Positions 51,173 to 60,133 of a DNA stretch of 64,000 nt are shown piece by piece. Numbering within the stretch: position 1 is the first letter of the stretch; the number at the start of each line of letters is the position of its first letter. The notes below the pieces were generated by a model. It did no database searches and was not told the origin of the DNA. It worked only from the letters and a program-made list of their open reading frames with translations. The translations under genes and the position numbers were made by a program. The DNA is from a candidate division NC10 bacterium CSP1-5 (GTDB lineage Bacteria; Methylomirabilota; Methylomirabilia; Methylomirabilales; CSP1-5): contig LDXR01000006.1 of NCBI GenBank assembly GCA_001443495.1, forward strand, positions 62,001 to 126,000, written 5' to 3'.

Positions 51173-51986
51173 CTGGCGAAGGGGGACGCTGGCCCTCGCG
51201 CTCCTCGTACTCCTCCTCCGCCCGGCAGCCGGGGCGTCGCAGGGGCGGGTCGCGACCATCCGCTCGGTGATCGATGGGGACACGGCCGTCCTGGAAGATG
51301 GCAGGCGGATCCGGTATCTGGGGATCAATGCCCCTGAACGAGGTGAAGCCTACTCCGCCGAAGCGACCGCGGTCAACCGACGCCTGACCGAGGGGAGGCG
51401 CGTGAGGCTCGAGCCGGATCAGGAGCTGGAGGATCGGTACCATCGTCTGCTCTTCTATGTCTATGTCGCTGGGGAGATGGTCAATGCGCGATTGATCGAA
51501 GAGGGGCTCGCCCATCTCTTGGTGATTCCGCCGAACCTCAGACACTACGATCAATTTGTGCAGTTGCAGCGTCAGGCGCGGGCTGCCAGGCGGGGGATCT
51601 GGCGACATCTCACGGGTCCGTTGAAGATCACCTCCCTCCAGGCCAACCCCCCGGGGGATGATCGATCCGATCCAACCGGGGAATACATCCGGATTGCCAA
51701 TGTCATCGATGAGGTGGTGGACATCGGCGGCTTTGGCCTCGCTGACCGTCACGGGCACCGGTACACCTTCCCGACTCTGGCGCTCAAGCCGGGTTATTCG
51801 GTCCTCCTGTTGAGTGGGCGGGGGGTTAACCTCACCGATCCCCGCAAGCAGGTCGTTCTGTACTGGCAGTCCGAGGGCCCCATCTGGAACAACGACGGGG
51901 ATACCGCAACGCTCCGCGCCCCCGATGGGGCGGTCGTGGATGTGTGGGAGCACCGGGGGCGCGTCGCCCGGAAGAGTGGTTCGTGA
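51150..51986 (+). CDS. Secreted thermonuclease-like (SNase) protein with lamin-tail domain
   Basis: This 278-residue exported nuclease has a signal peptide (about 10-31, ending AAGASQG), an SNase fold (about 34-150) with [20 protein letters not shown], the Arg/Glu region [13 protein letters not shown], and a C-terminal lamin-tail-like beta-sandwich (about 165-270: [36 protein letters not shown]). The GTG at 51150 follows GGAGGAG at ideal spacing; ATG 51117 lies further inside the SIS gene. Likely role: extracellular nucleic-acid breakdown. Confidence 0.87.
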   Translation: MGGFHSSSWRRGTLALALLVLLLRPAAGASQGRVATIRSVIDGDTAVLEDGRRIRYLGINAPERGEAYSAEATAVNRRLTEGRRVRLEPDQELEDRYHRLLFYVYVAGEMVNARLIEEGLAHLLVIPPNLRHYDQFVQLQRQARAARRGIWRHLTGPLKITSLQANPPGDDRSDPTGEYIRIANVIDEVVDIGGFGLADRHGHRYTFPTLALKPGYSVLLLSGRGVNLTDPRKQVVLYWQSEGPIWNNDGDTATLRAPDGAVVDVWEHRGRVARKSGS

Positions 51987-52036
51987 TCCAACAAACCCCA
52001 TGAACCCGGTCAAGGGTCATCGAAACTGAGGCAATC

Positions 52037-53620
52037 ATGTTTGATCTGATCGTCGCGGGTGCGAGCATCGTGGATGGCAGTGGTTCCCCGCCGCTGGCAG
52101 GGGACATTGCGGTTCACGGGGATCGGATCGCCGCCGTGGGAAAGATCCCCGAAGCGCAAGGCCGACGCGTCATTCGGGCGCAAGGCCTCATCGCCTGTCC
52201 CGGTTTTGTGGATGTGCACTCTCACTCGGACTATTTTCTGTTGCTCAATCCGAGGGCGGAGAGCGCCGTGCGCCAGGGGGTCACCACGGAGATCGGGGGC
52301 AACTGCGGCTATTCGGCGGCGCCGATCTGGGGAGCGTGGGGAGAGGACCGGGCTGAGACCTATCGGGAGGTGTACGGTCTCGACACCCGATGGCACGGGG
52401 TCCAGGAGTATTTCGCACGGGTGGCCGCCGAGGGGCCCTCCATCAACTTCGGTCTGCTCCTCGGCCACAATACCATTCGCGGCTCCGTCATGGGGGGAGC
52501 CGCAAGACCACCCGACGGGGTGGAGATGGCGGCGATGCTTCAGGCGGTCCGGCAGGGGATGCAGGAGGGGGCGTTAGGCCTCTCCACCGGCCTCATCTAC
52601 GCGCCGGCCTGCTTTGCCTCGGCCGAGGAGCTCGTGGGGTTGGCACGGGTCGCTCGGGAAGAGGGGGGTCTGCTCGCCTGCCACATGCGCAGCGAGGGGG
52701 ACGAGCTCCTCGAGGCGATTCGGGAGATTCTCGATGTCGCTCACCGGGCGCAAGTCCCCCTCCAGATTTCCCATCTCAAGACCTCGGGCGAGCGGAACTG
52801 GGGGAAGCTCCGGGGGGCGCTCGGGCTCATTGAAGAGGCGCGCTCGCGCGGCCAGGATGTGTGCGCGGACCGCTATCCCTATACCGCTTCGAACACGGGA
52901 CTGCAGGCGGTCCTGCCGTCGTGGGCGCTCGAGGGGAGCCGCGTCGAGCAGGTGGCTCGATTGCGGGATGCGACGCTCCGAGAGCGGCTGGACCGGGAGC
53001 TCGTCGACCGGCGGTGGGACCGCGTGATGATCGCCGAGGTGACCCGTCCGGAGAACAGGCGGTACGAGGGATTGCGGGTTCATGAGGCGGCGGCCCTGGC
53101 CGGAAAAAACCCGGTCGATTTCGTCTGGGATCTCCTCGGAGAGGAAGAGGCGCGGGTGGACGCGATCTTCTTCACGATGTCCGAGGAGAATCTTGAGCAG
53201 ATCCTGACCCGCCCGTATGTCATGGTGGCCTCGGATAGCGGGACCCGGGCCGCCGTCGGTCCGCTGGGCCGGGGCCGGCCCCACCCTCGCACGTTCGGGA
53301 CTTTTCCCCGGGTTCTCGGGATGTACGTGCGCGAGAAGCGCCTGATCGATCTTCCTACCGCCATACGGAAGATGACCTTTGACCCCTGCCGACGCTTCGG
53401 CCTGACCGATCGCGGCCTGATCGCCCCCGGCACTCATGCCGATCTCGTCCTTTTTGACCCCGAGGGGGTCCGGGATCGGGCGACCTACGAAGAGCCGCTC
53501 CAGTACCCGGACGGGATCCGCTATGTCCTGGTGAACGGGGCGATCACGGTGGAGGAGGGTGAGCACACCGGTGCACGAGGAGGCCGGGTACTGAGGCATA
53601 GGACAGGGCCCACGGGGTGA
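52037..53620 (+). CDS. N-acyl-D-amino-acid deacylase (D-aminoacylase family)
   Basis: This 527-residue amidohydrolase-superfamily enzyme has the zinc motif PGFVDVHSHSDY (about 55-66), EIGGNCGYSAAP with the metal Cys, HMRSEGDELLEAI, and SDSGTRA near the C-terminal catalytic Asp. Family members free D-amino acids from N-acyl-D-amino acids, or act on related D-substrates (dihydropyrimidinase-like lineage). Context with D-glutamate-cyclase-type genes favours a D-glutamate or similar substrate. The stop overlaps the next GTG (GTGA). Confidence 0.87.
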   Translation: MFDLIVAGASIVDGSGSPPLAGDIAVHGDRIAAVGKIPEAQGRRVIRAQGLIACPGFVDVHSHSDYFLLLNPRAESAVRQGVTTEIGGNCGYSAAPIWGAWGEDRAETYREVYGLDTRWHGVQEYFARVAAEGPSINFGLLLGHNTIRGSVMGGAARPPDGVEMAAMLQAVRQGMQEGALGLSTGLIYAPACFASAEELVGLARVAREEGGLLACHMRSEGDELLEAIREILDVAHRAQVPLQISHLKTSGERNWGKLRGALGLIEEARSRGQDVCADRYPYTASNTGLQAVLPSWALEGSRVEQVARLRDATLRERLDRELVDRRWDRVMIAEVTRPENRRYEGLRVHEAAALAGKNPVDFVWDLLGEEEARVDAIFFTMSEENLEQILTRPYVMVASDSGTRAAVGPLGRGRPHPRTFGTFPRVLGMYVREKRLIDLPTAIRKMTFDPCRRFGLTDRGLIAPGTHADLVLFDPEGVRDRATYEEPLQYPDGIRYVLVNGAITVEEGEHTGARGGRVLRHRTGPTG

Positions 53621-54384
53621 GAAGAGTGAAGCGGCCTCGAATTTCCATTACCAGTGAACGATATCCCCCGGGCGAGCAGGCGGGGCCGCAGTACGACAGG
53701 GTCCGGACGACCTACGCCTGGTGCGTGGCGGAGGCGGGCGGGACCCCCTATGTTCTGCCGTCGGTCGAATACGATCGCGATCTCACGCAGCGATATCTTG
53801 ATTCTGCTGATGGGCTCCTCTTCTCAGGGGGAGAGGACATCCATCCCTCCTTGTACGGCGAGATCGTCCTTGAGAAGTGCGGCGCCATCGACGAACAGCG
53901 GGACCGGTTTGAGATGGCGCTCCTCCGCGGAGCCCTCGAGCGGGGGATGCCGGTCTTGGGTATCTGCCGGGGGATGCAGCTCATCGCCGTGGCTTCAGGG
54001 GGGAGCCTGTATCAGGATCTGTCGTATTGCGAGCGCGCCGATGCAGGGCATGCCGGCGCGTGGCAACAGAGCGGAGCGACACCATCGGTGCGACTGATGC
54101 CGGGGACCGTCCTGCACCAGATCATCGGGGAAGAGACCGTGCCGGTCAACTGCCATCATCATCAATTGATCAAGCGGCTCGACCAGGCGTGCAGGGTCAG
54201 CGCCGTCTCGCCCGACGGCATGATCGAGGGAATCGAAATGGCAGGCCGTCCGTTTGTCCTCGGGGTGCACTGGCATCCCGAGCGGCTGGCAGCCAGTGAT
54301 CTCCGCCACCTGAAGCTGTTCGAGGCGCTGATCCGCGCCGCCTCGGAGTACGCGCACAAGGCCATCTCGCGCGCTCGTTCCTGA
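53617..54384 (+). CDS. Gamma-glutamyl-gamma-aminobutyrate hydrolase-like class-I amidotransferase (peptidase C26)
   Basis: This 255-residue PuuD-like hydrolase cuts gamma-glutamyl amide bonds. The nucleophile is in LGICRGMQLIAVASGG (Cys at about 114) and the catalytic His/Glu in GVHWHPERL (about 224-232). It shares the reading unit with the D-aminoacylase gene (GTGA overlap). In peptidoglycan the D-Glu is linked through its gamma-carboxyl, so a gamma-glutamyl hydrolase fits D-Glu release, although PuuD itself acts on polyamine products. Confidence 0.88.
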   Translation: MRRVKRPRISITSERYPPGEQAGPQYDRVRTTYAWCVAEAGGTPYVLPSVEYDRDLTQRYLDSADGLLFSGGEDIHPSLYGEIVLEKCGAIDEQRDRFEMALLRGALERGMPVLGICRGMQLIAVASGGSLYQDLSYCERADAGHAGAWQQSGATPSVRLMPGTVLHQIIGEETVPVNCHHHQLIKRLDQACRVSAVSPDGMIEGIEMAGRPFVLGVHWHPERLAASDLRHLKLFEALIRAASEYAHKAISRARS

Positions 54385-54453
54385 GCCGGTGGCGGATGTC
54401 CCCCGGGGTGCTTCGCGCATTGAGCAAGGAGCCGGAACGGACAGAAATAATAC

Positions 54454-54482
54454 TTGACAGGGGGCGCAGGGCATCGTATAAA
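54454..54482 (+). promoter_or_regulatory. Strong sigma-70 promoter
   Basis: TTGACA (54454-54459), exact 17-bp spacer, TATAAA (54477-54482): the best consensus promoter in the window. Transcription would start near 54489-54490 and enter the structured RNA. Confidence 0.8.
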
Positions 54483-54488
54483 AAGTCC

Positions 54489-54643
54489 TACGCAATAGGA
54501 GATTATCGGTGACTCGAATGATTCAGATGGCCGTAGTGGGTGTACGTGGCCTCTGCCCCCCGGCGGACGGCCCGTAGCGCCTTGACTGCGGGTTCTTCGA
54601 TTCGCCACGGGGCAGAGGGCAAGCGCTCCGTGGCTTTTTATTT
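54489..54643 (+). ncRNA. Candidate structured small RNA with own promoter and terminator
   Basis: About 150 nt, no ribosome site or convincing frame. A long hairpin is formed by CCTCTGCCCC (about 54550-54559) with GGGGCAGAGG (54609-54618), inner GGCGGA/TTCGCC and CCCGTAG/CTGCGGG around loop CGCCTTGA. A separate stem, GCCACGG (54604-54610) with CCGTGGC (54628-54634), ends in TTTTTATTTT. This second stem uses bases of the first, so the two are mutually exclusive. A small 5' hairpin (TCCTA/TAGGA) spans the start. It could be a free-standing ncRNA (6S-like is possible; no SRP signature) or a leader controlling the gene at 54685. Confidence 0.55.
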
Positions 54644-54644
54644 T
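54604..54644 (+). terminator. Terminator of the structured RNA
   Basis: GCCACGG and CCGTGGC with a 17-nt loop, followed by TTTTTATTTT (54635-54644). The 5' strand overlaps the competing long hairpin. Confidence 0.65.
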
Positions 54645-54684
54645 GGACGCGTCGCCATGTGGCAGGATGCCTGAGGAGGGGTCG

Positions 54685-54954
54685 ATGGTTCGGACGTGTG
54701 GATGCGGAGAGGGGATTCGGTCAGTGATAGAGGAGTGGGGCTGTCTGCACTGCGGGGACCCTTGCTGCCCCGCCTGCGGGTATACTCCTGAGGGCGGCGC
54801 CTACTGCCCCGAATGTGCGCAGAGCCTCTTCGATGTGTACACCAGGCGGGCAGTGGTGACACGGTCCAAGCGGATCTCTGCTTGGTGGGAGGCGGCGGCG
54901 GTGCCGCCGGTGCGGCCCCGAACGCAGGCCGCAAACCTTAGACGCTCGCCGTAG
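54685..54954 (+). CDS. Cys-rich small zinc-binding protein
   Basis: The protein of 89 residues is soluble and Cys-rich in its first half: CGCG, CLHCGDPCCPACG and CPEC (within about residues 4-50), consistent with a B-box-like or double zinc ribbon. The C-terminal half is basic and Pro/Arg-rich. ATG 54685 follows GAGGAGGGG (54673-54681); a start at 54643 would lie on the RNA terminator. It is the first gene after the structured RNA. Function unknown. Confidence 0.6.
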   Translation: MVRTCGCGEGIRSVIEEWGCLHCGDPCCPACGYTPEGGAYCPECAQSLFDVYTRRAVVTRSKRISAWWEAAAVPPVRPRTQAANLRRSP

Positions 54955-55123
54955 TCCTCGTACCAAGTCCCTCCTTTTCTCTCCTTCAGGGGTTACTGGT
55001 TCCTCGAAAAAACACCTGCGCCATCGGCGCCGGTCCACTCTTGTGACCATCGGGTGAGCCGGGGTGCCTCGCCTGTCGCGTGAAGAGGTTACACTGACCA
55101 CACGTGGGCCCCGGGAGGCCACG

Positions 55124-55921
55124 ATGCCTCAAGCGTCCGGGCTTCATCCGAAAGAGATGCGGGAAAAGATCCGGATCGGTGAGTGGCAGGGCCCTACGGC
55201 CGGCTGCTGCGACGGGTACGTTCAGGCCAACCTGGTGGTTCTCCCAAAAGCCTTGGCCTACGATTTCCTCCTCTTCTGTCAGCGCAACCCCAAGCCCTGT
55301 CCTCTCCTGGAGGTGACCGATCCCGGTGATCCGGAACCCAGGACGACTGCGCCGGGCACCGATCTCAGGACCGATCTCCCGAGATACCGCGTGTACAGGG
55401 GCGGCACGTTGGAGCGGGAGTTGACCGATCTCCGTGAGATCTGGCGGGATGATCTGGTGGGCTTTCTCTTGGGTTGCAGCTTTACCTTCGATGTCGCCCT
55501 TCAGCGAGCGGGCGTTCCGGTCCGCCATCTGGAGGAAGGGAAGAACGTCTCGATGTATATCACCAATCGGCCCTGTTGGCCGGCCGGGACCTTGAGCGGA
55601 CCGCTCGTGGTTTCCATGCGCCCGATCCCGCCCCCCCTGATCCCTCGAGCGGTCGAGGTAACCGCTCACTTTCCGCTGGCCCATGGAGCCCCAGTCCATG
55701 TGGGCGAGCCCGAGGCGATCGGCATTGCGGATCTGAGCCGACCCCACTTCGGTGACCGGGTCTCGATCCATTCGGGGGAAGTTCCGGTCTTCTGGGCGTG
55801 CGGCGTCACTCCGCAGGCGGTCGCCATGCATGCCAGGCCGGAGCTGATGATCACCCATGCCCCCGGCCACATGTTCATTACCGATCTCCGCGACAAAGAG
55901 CTCGCCCACCCACTCCTGTAA
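55124..55921 (+). CDS. DUF1445 (YcsI-type) putative hydro-lyase / D-glutamate cyclase N-terminal-domain homologue
   Basis: The protein of 265 residues has the usual length of DUF1445. Blocks: PTAGCCDGYVQANLVVLP (about 20-37), SCTFDVA-like GCSFTFDVALQRAGVPVRH, GPLVVSMRPIPP, and the C-terminal MITHAPGHMFITDL. In vertebrates a DUF1445 domain is joined to DUF4392 in D-glutamate cyclase, which makes 5-oxo-D-proline. Bacterial members are often called hydro-lyases without proof. The DUF4392 partner is at 60130, after the oxoprolinase-type pair. ATG 55124 has GGGAGG upstream. Confidence 0.85.
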   Translation: MPQASGLHPKEMREKIRIGEWQGPTAGCCDGYVQANLVVLPKALAYDFLLFCQRNPKPCPLLEVTDPGDPEPRTTAPGTDLRTDLPRYRVYRGGTLERELTDLREIWRDDLVGFLLGCSFTFDVALQRAGVPVRHLEEGKNVSMYITNRPCWPAGTLSGPLVVSMRPIPPPLIPRAVEVTAHFPLAHGAPVHVGEPEAIGIADLSRPHFGDRVSIHSGEVPVFWACGVTPQAVAMHARPELMITHAPGHMFITDLRDKELAHPLL

Positions 55922-55950
55922 GCCGCTCCCGGTTCTCATCCTGCGCGGGT

Positions 55951-55964
55951 TGGAACGGCACTAG
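55951..55964 (-). repeat. Inverted copy of the 14-bp word CTAGTGCCGTTCCA
   Basis: TGGAACGGCACTAG on the plus strand is the exact reverse complement of the words at 18168 and 19201. It sits in the 120-bp gap before the hydantoinase A gene. Confidence 0.6.
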
Positions 55965-56041
55965 ACGATGTCCGCAGCCCTCGGTATACTCTTACGCAGG
56001 CTGTGGCAGTACACCTCCGGGACCAATCGTGAGGAAGGCGG

Positions 56042-58021
56042 ATGATGAAGGTTGGCGTGGACGTCGGGGGCACCTTCACCGACCTGGTCTTTCTCGCCGA
56101 TGGGAGACTCTGGACTCACAAGGTGCTTTCGACTCCCGTCGATCCGGCCGGGGCCGTGCTGCAGGGGATTGCGCAGGAGGCGTTGGCTGAGGAGAGCTAT
56201 CAGATCGTTCACGGCTCGACCGTGGCGACCAACGGGCTGCTCGAGGGGAAGGGGGCGCGGGTTGCCTTGATCACCACCGCCGGGTTCGAGGATCTGCTGG
56301 AGATCGGCCGCCAGGATCGGCCCCGTCTCTACGATTTCATGGTCGATCGGCCACCGGTCCTCGTCCCCCGCGCCCTCCGCTTCGGAATCCGAGAACGAGT
56401 GGATTGCCGGGGACGGGTGCTGGAGCCCCTCGAGGACGATGGCGTGACCTCCATCCTAAGCGACCTGGCCTCGGTTGGGGTCGAGTCGATCGCCATCTGT
56501 CTGCTCCACTGCTATGCGAACCCGAGTCACGAGGCCCGGGTCCTGAAGCGCGCCCTGCCGCTCGGGATTCCGGTCTCCGCCTCTCACCGGATCCTTCCCG
56601 AATACCGAGAGTACGAGCGGTGCGTCGCCACCGTGGTGAACGCCTACGTCTCACCCTTGATGGAGCGCTACCTCGGCCGGCTCGAGGAGGCGGTCGGGAA
56701 AGGACGGCTCAGGATCATGCAGTCGAATGGCGGAAGCATCTCCGCGGCCGTCGCCCGCCAGGAGGCAGTCCGGACGATCCTCTCGGGTCCCGCCGGCGGC
56801 GTGGTGGGGGCCACCGCCGTTGCGCGAGACGCGGGATGTGACAAGGTGATCACCTTTGACATGGGCGGGACCTCGACTGATGTCGCCCTCGTCGACGGCG
56901 ATCTCAGGGTGACCACCGAGGCCGAGGTCGGGGGCCTGCCGCTCCGGATTCCCCTCCTCGACATCCACACCGTGGGATCGGGCGGTGGATCGCTGGTGTG
57001 GATCGATGAAGGGGGAGCCCTGCGCGTGGGCCCGCAGAGCGCCGGGGCCGATCCCGGACCGGTCTGCTATGGTCGCGGAGAGCAGATTACGGTCACCGAC
57101 GCCCACCTCACGCTGGGGCGACTCGACCCGGATCGATTCCTGGGGGGGAAGATGCGACTCGACCTAGAGCGGGTCGGGGCGGTGATGGCGGCCTTCGCGC
57201 GACAGGTCGGCATGGACCCGTTGCGACTGGCAGAGGGGGTCGTCACGGTGGCCAATGCCACCATGGAAAAGGCCATCCGGGTGATCTCCGTGGAGCGGGG
57301 GCATGATCCCCGGGAGTTCTGTCTGGTCTCCTTCGGCGGGGCGGGAGGTCTGCATGCGTGCGCGCTGGCCCAATCCTTGTCCATGCCCCGGGTGCTGATT
57401 CCGCCGCACGCGGGGCTGCTGTCGGCCTACGGGATGCTGGTGGCCGACGTCGTCAAGGATTACGCCAAGACCCTCTTGCGGAGCACCGTGAGTACCAGCT
57501 TCGAGGAGCTCCAGGCCGTCGTCAGTCTCCTGAAGGAGCAGGGCTTCAGAGAGATGAAGGACGAGGGGCTGGATGAAGAGTCGATCACCACCGAGGCCGC
57601 GCTGGACATGCGCTACCTCGGGCAGTCCTACGAACTTCGCGTCCCGTGCGAACAGGACTTCCTCTCCCGGTTTCACGATTTGCACCGGAAAAGCTACGGC
57701 TATGCTAATCCGGCCCGTGAGACCGAGATCGTGACCGTGCGCCTCCGGGTGAAAGGAGGGGTCGAGAAGCCGCCCCTCGCAACTGTGGAGGAGGGATCGG
57801 CGGATCCGGGAACCGCCTGCGTCGGCGAGAGACGCGTGTTTCTCGACGACGAGTGGGTCACGGCCCCGGTCTTTGCCCGGGAGGCGCTCAGGGCGGGGAA
57901 CCGGTGTGCGGGGCCGGCCCTGGTGGTGGAGATGAGCGCCACCACGTTTCTTGCCCCCGGATGGGAGGGCACAGTGGACAGGCGGGGCAATCTGGTGCTC
58001 ACCAGGGGGGGGCCCCGATGA
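56042..58021 (+). CDS. Hydantoinase A / 5-oxoprolinase A-type subunit
   Basis: This 659-residue ATP-dependent subunit of the hydantoinase/oxoprolinase (HyuA/OplA) family has VGVDVGGTFTDLVF (about 4-17, actin-like ATP site), HGSTVATNGLLEGKGARVALITT, ILSGPAGGVVGA, FDMGGTSTDVAL and GGAGGLHACALAQ. Together with subunit B it opens 5-oxoproline, hydantoin or caprolactam-type rings using ATP. The neighbouring DUF1445 and DUF4392 genes favour an oxoproline substrate. ATG 56045 is an alternative start. Its stop overlaps the B gene (ATGA). Confidence 0.92.
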   Translation: MMKVGVDVGGTFTDLVFLADGRLWTHKVLSTPVDPAGAVLQGIAQEALAEESYQIVHGSTVATNGLLEGKGARVALITTAGFEDLLEIGRQDRPRLYDFMVDRPPVLVPRALRFGIRERVDCRGRVLEPLEDDGVTSILSDLASVGVESIAICLLHCYANPSHEARVLKRALPLGIPVSASHRILPEYREYERCVATVVNAYVSPLMERYLGRLEEAVGKGRLRIMQSNGGSISAAVARQEAVRTILSGPAGGVVGATAVARDAGCDKVITFDMGGTSTDVALVDGDLRVTTEAEVGGLPLRIPLLDIHTVGSGGGSLVWIDEGGALRVGPQSAGADPGPVCYGRGEQITVTDAHLTLGRLDPDRFLGGKMRLDLERVGAVMAAFARQVGMDPLRLAEGVVTVANATMEKAIRVISVERGHDPREFCLVSFGGAGGLHACALAQSLSMPRVLIPPHAGLLSAYGMLVADVVKDYAKTLLRSTVSTSFEELQAVVSLLKEQGFREMKDEGLDEESITTEAALDMRYLGQSYELRVPCEQDFLSRFHDLHRKSYGYANPARETEIVTVRLRVKGGVEKPPLATVEEGSADPGTACVGERRVFLDDEWVTAPVFAREALRAGNRCAGPALVVEMSATTFLAPGWEGTVDRRGNLVLTRGGPR

Positions 58022-59601
58022 CGCCCAGCACCGATCCCATCAAGCTGGAGGTCTTCAAGAATCTTTTCGCCTCGGTGGCTGAGGAGATGGGGGTGGCGCT
58101 GTGTCGGACCGGACACTCGGCCAATATCAAGGAGCGGCGTGATTACTCGTGCGCCATCTTTGACGGCAGGGGTGAGATGATCGCGCAGGCCGCCCACATC
58201 CCCGTGCATCTCGGTTCGATGCCCTTGGCGGTGAAGGCCGCCATGGAGGGAAGGCCGATGAGTCGTGGCGATACCATCATCCTCAACGATCCGTACCGGG
58301 GAGGGACGCATCTGCCGGACCTGACCCTCATCTCCCCTGTCTTCGGCGAGGACACCTCCTCCCCCCTCTTCTTTGTCGCGAACCGGGCCCATCACGCCGA
58401 CGTGGGAGGGATGGCCCCCGGTTCCATGGGCGTGGCCACGGAGATTTTTCAAGAAGGCATTCGGCTTCCGCCGGTGACTCTCGTGAAGGGAGGGGATCTC
58501 AATCGGGACGTGTTCGATCTGCTCCTGGCGAATGTCCGGACGCCGGAGGAACGGGAGGGGGATCTCGAGGCCCAACTGGCGGCGAACGAGACGGGACGGA
58601 GGCGGCTGCTCGAGATCGTCGCGCGCTCCGGGGCCGCCGAGACGCGCCGCTATACGGAGGAACTGAAGGCGTATGCCGAGCGGATGACCCGCGAGGCCAT
58701 CCGGCGGATCCCGGAGGGCTGCTACCGCTTTGAAGACTACTTGGATGATGACGGCGTGACTGCTGAGCCTATTCGGATCGCGGTGGCCGTCACCGTCAAG
58801 GGAGGCCAGGCGGTCGTCGATTTTTCCGGCACCTCTCCGCAGGTCGCGGGAAGCGTGAATGCCGTCTATGCCGTGACCCTGTCCGCGGTCTTCTACGTCT
58901 TCCGTTGTCTCGTGGACTTTGACATCCCCTCCAATGCGGGCTGCATGGTCCCGCTGACCGTCATTGCGCCGGAAGGGAGCGTGGTCAACGCCCGACCTCC
59001 GGCGGCCGTGGCGGGCGGGAATGTCGAGACGTCTCAGCGAATTGTGGACGTGCTGCTGGGGGCGTTGGCTCAGGCCCTGCCCGATCGGATCCCCGCGGCA
59101 AGCGCCGGGACGATGAGCAACCTGGTCATCGGGGGCACCGATCGTGAGCGGGGGCGACCTTTCGCCTATTATGAAACCATCGCCGGAGGGATGGGGGCGC
59201 GGCCGACGCGAGACGGCGTGGATGCGGTGCAGACCCATATGACCAATACGCGGAACACGCCGATCGAGGCCTTGGAGCACGCCTATCCCCTCCGGGTGCT
59301 CCGCTACGAGATTCGCCGCGGATCAGGGGGGAGGGGGAGACATCGAGGGGGGGATGGGATCCGGCGTGATGTCGAGCTGCTGACGGATGCCGCCGTCGGT
59401 CTGCTGGCGGACCGGCGGCGTTTTCGACCCTACGGGCTGCAGGGGGGAGAGTCCGGCCAGGGGGGAGAGAGCATCCTGATCTCGCCGGGCGGGGAGAGGC
59501 CCCTCAACTCGAAGTTTCAACTCCGGGCCCGTGCGGGGGAGATTATCAGTATTCGAACCCCCGGGGGAGGCGGGTACGGGAGGGCGGAGGGACACGCATG
59601 A
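58018..59601 (+). CDS. Hydantoinase B / 5-oxoprolinase B-type subunit
   Basis: The 527-residue partner of the previous gene has ERRDYSCAIFDGRGEMIAQAAHIPVHLG (split over about 41-68), DTIILNDPYRGGTHLPD, ANRAHHADVGG and a Gly-rich C-terminus ending TPGGGGYG, all usual for HyuB. The ATG at 58018 overlaps the A stop by 4 bp. The two subunits form one heteromeric enzyme. Confidence 0.92.
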   Translation: MTPSTDPIKLEVFKNLFASVAEEMGVALCRTGHSANIKERRDYSCAIFDGRGEMIAQAAHIPVHLGSMPLAVKAAMEGRPMSRGDTIILNDPYRGGTHLPDLTLISPVFGEDTSSPLFFVANRAHHADVGGMAPGSMGVATEIFQEGIRLPPVTLVKGGDLNRDVFDLLLANVRTPEEREGDLEAQLAANETGRRRLLEIVARSGAAETRRYTEELKAYAERMTREAIRRIPEGCYRFEDYLDDDGVTAEPIRIAVAVTVKGGQAVVDFSGTSPQVAGSVNAVYAVTLSAVFYVFRCLVDFDIPSNAGCMVPLTVIAPEGSVVNARPPAAVAGGNVETSQRIVDVLLGALAQALPDRIPAASAGTMSNLVIGGTDRERGRPFAYYETIAGGMGARPTRDGVDAVQTHMTNTRNTPIEALEHAYPLRVLRYEIRRGSGGRGRHRGGDGIRRDVELLTDAAVGLLADRRRFRPYGLQGGESGQGGESILISPGGERPLNSKFQLRARAGEIISIRTPGGGGYGRAEGHA

Positions 59602-59614
59602 GGAGAGGACACAG

Positions 59615-60133
59615 ATGACGAGACAGGCGGAATGGGGGCGAGCCATCCTGCGGTGTGCCATGGCCCTCGCACTCTTCACCGGGTGTGCCCTTTTCGATTT
59701 CGAGGCCACTCCACCTGGCCCGGGGGTCCCTCGGATCAGCGATCTCCGGATCGAGCCCGACGTGGTGGAGAGGGGGGGGCAGGCCACCCTTCGCTTCGAT
59801 TTCACGGATCTTGACGGGGATATCATGGACGTCTATCTGGGGCTCAGAAGCGAGGTGAAGGACTTCACCCTTGCCACCGGGCTTCGGCCCGCCGTGATCA
59901 GTCGCGGGAAATACCTTGGGCAGACGGAGGGGACGGCGGAGGAGACCATCACAATCAGCTTCGAGCGGCGATTCGCCCCTCTCGCCTCCGAGGAGCGGGA
60001 CTATGAAGGAGGCGTGGTGGAGCCCGAGAGGAGGCAGCAAGAGATCGGGGGGATCCGGGTCTATGAGATTTTTGTCGTCGATCGGAAGGGGCAGGTGAGC
60101 AATTCCCTTCGGGCTCGGGTGACCGTGCGGTGA
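59615..60133 (+). CDS. Lipoprotein of unknown function
   Basis: This 172-residue protein has a signal sequence with lipobox LFTGC (residues about 20-24). The mature part (about 40-172) looks like one beta-sandwich: ISDLRIEPDVVERGGQATLRF, DLDGDIMDVYLGL, and a C-terminal IRVYEIFVVDRKGQVSN, similar in style to Ig-like or Reeler-type folds. GGAGAGGAC precedes the ATG. The GTGA overlap with the next gene means the unit includes a membrane-anchored exported protein, perhaps a sensor or binding partner. Confidence 0.7.
   Translation: MTRQAEWGRAILRCAMALALFTGCALFDFEATPPGPGVPRISDLRIEPDVVERGGQATLRFDFTDLDGDIMDVYLGLRSEVKDFTLATGLRPAVISRGKYLGQTEGTAEETITISFERRFAPLASEERDYEGGVVEPERRQQEIGGIRVYEIFVVDRKGQVSNSLRARVTVR

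Noticed and set aside
54489-54643. Structured RNA considered as SRP RNA, tmRNA or a known riboswitch
   Set aside because: No SRP domain-IV signature, no tRNA-like ends or tag frame, and no riboswitch consensus that I recognise; left as unassigned ncRNA.
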